DNA from: an uncultured Kiloniellaceae bacterium | Lineage (GTDB): Bacteria; Pseudomonadota; Alphaproteobacteria; Kiloniellales; Kiloniellaceae | Assembly: GCA_947500035.1 (NCBI GenBank) | Contig: CANMQP010000016.1 | Coordinates: forward strand, 124,001 to 188,000 | Reading direction: 5' to 3' | Length of the DNA stretch: 64,000 bases | Shown here: positions 61,033 through 64,000 of the stretch, piece by piece | Layout: each line of letters begins with the position of its first letter | Numbering within the stretch: the stretch's first letter is position 1 | Notes under the pieces: model-generated | What the model saw: only the letters and a program-made list of their open reading frames with translations | Databases searched by the model: none | What the model was told of the DNA's origin: nothing | Program-made: the position numbers and the translations under genes

Positions 61033-61533
61033 ATGTTGCCCCAGCCCAGGAGCTTTTCCCACATCGGCCTCTCGGTTCCCGACCTCGACGCCGCCGTCAA
61101 ATTCTATTCGGAGGTGTTGGGACTCTACGTCATCATGCCGCCGACCGAGGTCGTTGAAGATGACAGCGCCGTCGGCGTCATGTGCACTGACGTATTGGGG
61201 GCGGGATGGGAGTCGCTGCGTATCGCCCATCTCTCGACCGCGGACCGTATCGGCATAGAGATATTCGAGTTCACGGGCAACCGGACGCCCGAGAATAATC
61301 TGGATTACAAGAGCACCGGCCTCTTCCACTTTTGTATTCAGGATCCTGACGTCGAGGGTCTGGTCGAACGGATCGTCGCCAATGGCGGGAAGCAGCGGAT
61401 GCCCATACGGGAGTATTATCCGGGAGAGAAGCCCTACCGCATGGTCTATGTCGAAGATCCCTTCGGGATTGTCTTCGAGATTTACAGTCACGGCTATGAG
61501 CTGACCTACTCCGCCGGCGCTTATCAGGCTTAA
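61033..61533 (+). CDS. VOC-family protein
   Basis: 166 residues with a VOC fold: FSHIGLSVPDLDAAVKFYSEVLGLYV at the N-terminus, a LFHFCIQDPDVEGLVERIVANGG segment and MVYVEDPFGIVFEIYSHGYE at the end, with His/Glu metal residues in place. It resembles lactoylglutathione lyase- or dioxygenase-like proteins. AAAGGAGC precedes ATG 61033. It diverges from the LysR gene. Confidence 0.88.
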   Translation: MLPQPRSFSHIGLSVPDLDAAVKFYSEVLGLYVIMPPTEVVEDDSAVGVMCTDVLGAGWESLRIAHLSTADRIGIEIFEFTGNRTPENNLDYKSTGLFHFCIQDPDVEGLVERIVANGGKQRMPIREYYPGEKPYRMVYVEDPFGIVFEIYSHGYELTYSAGAYQA

Positions 61534-61681
61534 GGGGAAGCGGCCCCCTGTTCCCTGGTGGAGAGGGGGCGGCCTACAAAGGTAGAACCGGGAGGAGGGA
61601 CTTGTTCTTCATGGTTTCTGGCTTGCACTGGGACTCTGATATGTATGTATGCTCTCTAGGGCTACCAACAGAGCATCCAAA

Positions 61682-62221
61682 CTAAGGAAGGCGGCCTTTT
61701 GGCTTTACGCCTAGGTCTTGAGTCAGAAAAAAGTCGTCATCAGCGAAGTGTTGATCCCAGTAGCTTTGAGGATCTTCTGCGTACTGGGTAAGAGCGGATA
61801 AGACCTCATCCACAGTCTTTAGTTCTGCATAGCCATCCGACGGACATAGAGCGACGAGGCCGTTATCCGACCGGCAAATTCTGTCGAGTTCCTCGTCTAT
61901 CCAATGGTCTAACGGCATTGGATTTATCTCGCAGGGCACATCCATTTTCTTGCAGGCAAGTCTCGCGATGTCCTCGTGAGGCCAGAACGGCGTCACCCAC
62001 CGATCACCGATACTAAAATCGATCAAGGTTCCGTCCGGCTTGTTTGCGAACCAGACCTCGCTGCGTTCAACCGCTTCCTTGACTGTATAGTGAAAGCGCC
62101 ATTCATCGCTGCCTTTGAGAACGGACATGGCCTCAACGGCACCAATCGAGCGGCGGGTGGCACGCCTCTGCTCAAGGTTTGCAATTTCCTGGAACCCCAA
62201 GGTCTGGGACTTTTTCACCAC
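61682..62221 (-). CDS. DUF2750-domain protein
   Basis: 179 residues. The DUF2750 pattern is seen in RFHYTVKEAVERSEVWFANKPDGTLIDFSIGDRWVTPFWPHEDIARLACK, then DHWIDEELDRICRSDNGLVALCPSDGYAELKTVDEVLSAL. The family is small and uncharacterised, often in variable regions. Start is GTG. It is AT-richer than its neighbours, in line with recent acquisition. Convergent with the VOC gene. Confidence 0.76.
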   Translation of the reverse strand: MVKKSQTLGFQEIANLEQRRATRRSIGAVEAMSVLKGSDEWRFHYTVKEAVERSEVWFANKPDGTLIDFSIGDRWVTPFWPHEDIARLACKKMDVPCEINPMPLDHWIDEELDRICRSDNGLVALCPSDGYAELKTVDEVLSALTQYAEDPQSYWDQHFADDDFFLTQDLGVKPKGRLP

Positions 62222-62235
62222 TGAGATGTTTCCCG

Positions 62236-62835
62236 CTATTCCACGATGATCACCTGCCCGGTCACGACGCCCTCCACGCTCTTGGCGAAGGCACGGCCGA
62301 CGCGGGCGGAGGGCACGCGCTCGTGGCCGGGAAAGAAACGGCCGTAGCGTTCCTCCGAGACCTCCAGAAGGCCCGGACTGACCACATTGATCCGCAGGCC
62401 GCGCGGCAGCTCGACCGCCGCCCCGACCACAAAGCCGCCCAGCGCGCCGTTCGCCGTCGCGGCGCCGGTGCCTAACCGGATCGGGTCGCGGTCGAGAACC
62501 CCACTCGTCAGGGTGAAGGAGCCCCCGTCATTCACGTAATCCAGGCCCTTCAGCACCAGATTGACCTGCCCCATGACCTTGTTGGTCAGACCAAGCATGA
62601 ACTGCTCATGGGTGAAGTCGCTTAAGGGGCCGAAATGGACGGCGCCGGTGGTCGACACCACCGCATCGACCTTGCCCACCTCGCGGTACATGGCCTCGAT
62701 GGAGGCCGGATCTGCGATATCGACCTGAATATCGCCGCTGTTGCGGCCGGCCCTGACGATCTCGTGGCGGGCGGACAATTCGCCGCAGGCTGCGCGGCCG
62801 ATGTCGCCCTCGGCGCCAATTGCGATGATTTTCAA
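62236..62835 (-). CDS. Atypical short-chain dehydrogenase
   Basis: 199 residues with an NAD-binding fold: IAIGAEGDIGRAACGEL (GxxGxxG-type), DIQVDIADPASIEAM, VVSTTGAVHFGPL, and NVVSPGLLEVSEE. The canonical YxxxK catalytic pair is not present: the corresponding region reads ATANGALGGFVVGAAVELPRG. Such members occur as a distinct subfamily. TTG start, with GGAG 8 nt upstream. Function unknown. Confidence 0.82.
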   Translation of the reverse strand: MKIIAIGAEGDIGRAACGELSARHEIVRAGRNSGDIQVDIADPASIEAMYREVGKVDAVVSTTGAVHFGPLSDFTHEQFMLGLTNKVMGQVNLVLKGLDYVNDGGSFTLTSGVLDRDPIRLGTGAATANGALGGFVVGAAVELPRGLRINVVSPGLLEVSEERYGRFFPGHERVPSARVGRAFAKSVEGVVTGQVIIVE

Positions 62836-63275
62836 GCTGTTATCTCCGTTTGAGGGGTCGACGAGGCGCTGGCGCGCGTCCGTTTGGAACCGGGTGTCTT
62901 GAGGCTATCATCTTGAAGTTACAGCAAAAAGCATCACCTATAGGGAGCTGGTTAGACGAAAAGCCGCCGATATGCTATAAAAGCGCAACGTTTGGTGGTT
63001 ATCCTGCTTTCCGCAGGAGTGTTTGAGCAAAGCCGGAGGCGACGATGTTTAAAGGACCGCAGCCCTGGGGCGTTTAAAGCGTGTCGCGTTCTATCGAGTA
63101 AGCTTATCCGAGAGCCTAGGCTTGAGAATGCAGCTCGACGCGATATGCGTCTAGCCCAAGCGAACCAAAAGCACGGCGTTTAACGCGACACGCGTCTTGC
63201 CTGAGCTGACCAAAAGCCTGGCCTTTGGGTCAGGCAGAATCGTTTTTTGGCGCTACAGCTCCCCCTATTTTCGTT
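62836..63275. other. Structured intergenic region with inverted repeats
   Basis: 440 bp without a credible gene. It holds a hairpin CCTGC/GCAGG at 63003-63017 and a 12-bp exact inverted repeat GCGTGTCGCGTT (63079-63090) with AACGCGACACGC (63182-63193) around a 91-nt centre. The centre contains the perfect palindrome AGCCTAGGCT (63113-63122). Probably a diverged palindromic element; not a protein gene. Confidence 0.6.
63079..63193. repeat. Inverted repeat element with 12-bp arms
   Basis: Perfect 12-bp arms (GCGTGTCGCGTT and its reverse complement) span 115 bp in total. Two copies of ACCAAAAGC, one within and one just outside, add to the impression of a decayed mobile or REP element. No coding capacity. 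Confidence 0.6.
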
Positions 63276-63836
63276 TTAATCCCTCAGATGGTCGAAGTGC
63301 GCCTCGAACTGGCCCCGGGCCAGGCTCGCGAGCGCCGTGGCCTCCAGCATCTTCTCGATCAGATTTTCCATGGTGGCCCGCTTGCCCGCGGGGGTCATGG
63401 TCTTGAAGCTTTCGCGCTCGAAACCGTCCATCTGGGCGTAGACCGATTCCAGGCAGTTGTAGAATTTCACCGTATGTCCCAAAAGCGCCGAGGGCAGCAC
63501 GTGAAGCTCGCCCTTCAGGTCCTCGAAAAACCGCATGTTGCGGGCGTAGACCATATGCACCGTGCGCCGGTCATCCTCCGCCAGGGCCCGCATCAGCGCT
63601 GCTGTCGAGGGGGATTTCTCCACGGCCTTGATCAGTTCCTCCTTGTTGTGGCCGATCTCGGTATAGAGCGCGTTGATCAGGCGGCGCTTGCTGTCGCGCT
63701 TGACTTTGGCGGTCACCCAGACATCGTAGACCTTGCTGGCGGTAAAGACCGCCAGGGTCGCAACGCCGGCCACGACGGCGCCCAGGACACGCGGGTCGGT
63801 GGTGACGAGGGCGAGTTCGCTGTTCAGGTCTGACAT
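63276..63836 (-). CDS. Hypothetical membrane-anchored protein
   Basis: 186 residues, not recognised. One transmembrane helix at about residues 18-38 (GAVVAGVATLAVFTASKVYDVWV) with a cytoplasmic helical domain after it (RDSKRRLINALYTEIGHNKEELIKAVEKS, HMVYARNMRFFEDLKGELHVLPSALL, ESFKTMTPAGKRATMENLIEKMLEATALASLA). Start at MSDLNS; a TTG 12 bp upstream is also in frame. The layout resembles small membrane-bound coiled proteins, with no role assigned. Confidence 0.68.
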   Translation of the reverse strand: MSDLNSELALVTTDPRVLGAVVAGVATLAVFTASKVYDVWVTAKVKRDSKRRLINALYTEIGHNKEELIKAVEKSPSTAALMRALAEDDRRTVHMVYARNMRFFEDLKGELHVLPSALLGHTVKFYNCLESVYAQMDGFERESFKTMTPAGKRATMENLIEKMLEATALASLARGQFEAHFDHLRD

Positions 63837-63924
63837 GACGGGCCGCAAACTGTTGGAGTCGGATAGCTCAATTTGCGGGTGAGTGTAACGGCCTTCTCAG
63901 GATCAAACGACAGTTAATCGGAGC

Positions 63925-64000
63925 CTAGAGCTCGGCGTAACTCCGCAGGGCGCGCAGTTGGCTGAACAAAGCCGCGGCCAGCGAACATCCGAACGCCAGT
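63925..64000 (-). CDS. C-terminus of a membrane protein, partial
   Basis: The minus strand is open from the window edge and ends in LAFGCSLAAALFSQLRALRSYAEL and TAG at 63925. The hydrophobic SLAAALF stretch looks like the last helix of a membrane protein. Only about 25 residues are visible, so family and function are unknown. Confidence 0.4.
   Translation of the reverse strand, partial: LAFGCSLAAALFSQLRALRSYAEL

Overview
The window reads as a GC-rich alphaproteobacterial chromosome, probably a Rhodospirillales/Kiloniellales-type marine or saline heterotroph. This is inferred from the gene families (TRAP transporter with D-lactate dehydrogenase, HutI/HutF, MoxR-VWA operon, many GNAT/VOC/SRPBCC/aldo-keto reductase genes) and from short AGAGC...GCTCT palindromic repeats. 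No database search was possible. No rRNA, tRNA, CRISPR array or complete insertion sequence was seen.

Layout. 1-510: the end of an APH-type phosphotransferase. 738-7052: one tight operon MoxR ATPase, DUF58, DUF4381, two VWA proteins, TPR protein and BatD-like protein, a membrane-associated Bat-type module. 7.1-16.7 kb: housekeeping and stress genes, including two tandem Lin0512 proteins, a DUF899 protein, an AhpD-like protein with a TetR regulator, exported MsrA, and an ArsR-SRPBCC-MAPEG operon. 16.7-22.9 kb: a D-lactate module in which dctP, a fused dctQM and dld are divergent from a GntR/FCD regulator. A perfect dyad sits on the predicted dctP -10 box. 23-33 kb: small genes, a second ArsR-SRPBCC module, an acetolactate synthase-like enzyme, and a LysR/aldo-keto reductase pair.

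33.4-42.5 kb is the most unusual part. Four tandem paralogous exported proteins of 581-730 residues are made of repeated two-cysteine domains. Each gene has its own copy of a bipartite promoter-like element, GAACC(T/C)-N17-ACTGA, which resembles ECF sigma promoters, and its own GTCCGGTC-type hairpin. A fifth, single-domain exported relative follows, and then a 140-nt nested foldback. I recognise no known family; this is the best candidate for an undescribed system.

43-48.5 kb: GNAT, VOC, PPK2, and a TetR regulator with an MFS-arginase-like operon controlled by an operator placed on the -10 box. 48.5-52.7 kb: a variable stretch with DUF4259, a lower-GC M48 protease, ZinT with a Zur-like site, and a LysE exporter. 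The zinT-lysE block is bracketed by hutI and a decayed copy of the hutI 3' end. 52.9-55.8 kb: hutI and hutF diverge around a perfect HutC-type operator. 56-59 kb: an AraC, Tat-exported aldo-keto reductase and SnoaL-like set. 59-60 kb: gene graveyard with a GNAT pseudogene, a MarR remnant and a MITE-like element. 60-64 kb: LysR/VOC pair, DUF2750 protein, atypical SDR, a structured intergenic region and two membrane-protein genes, the last cut by the window edge.
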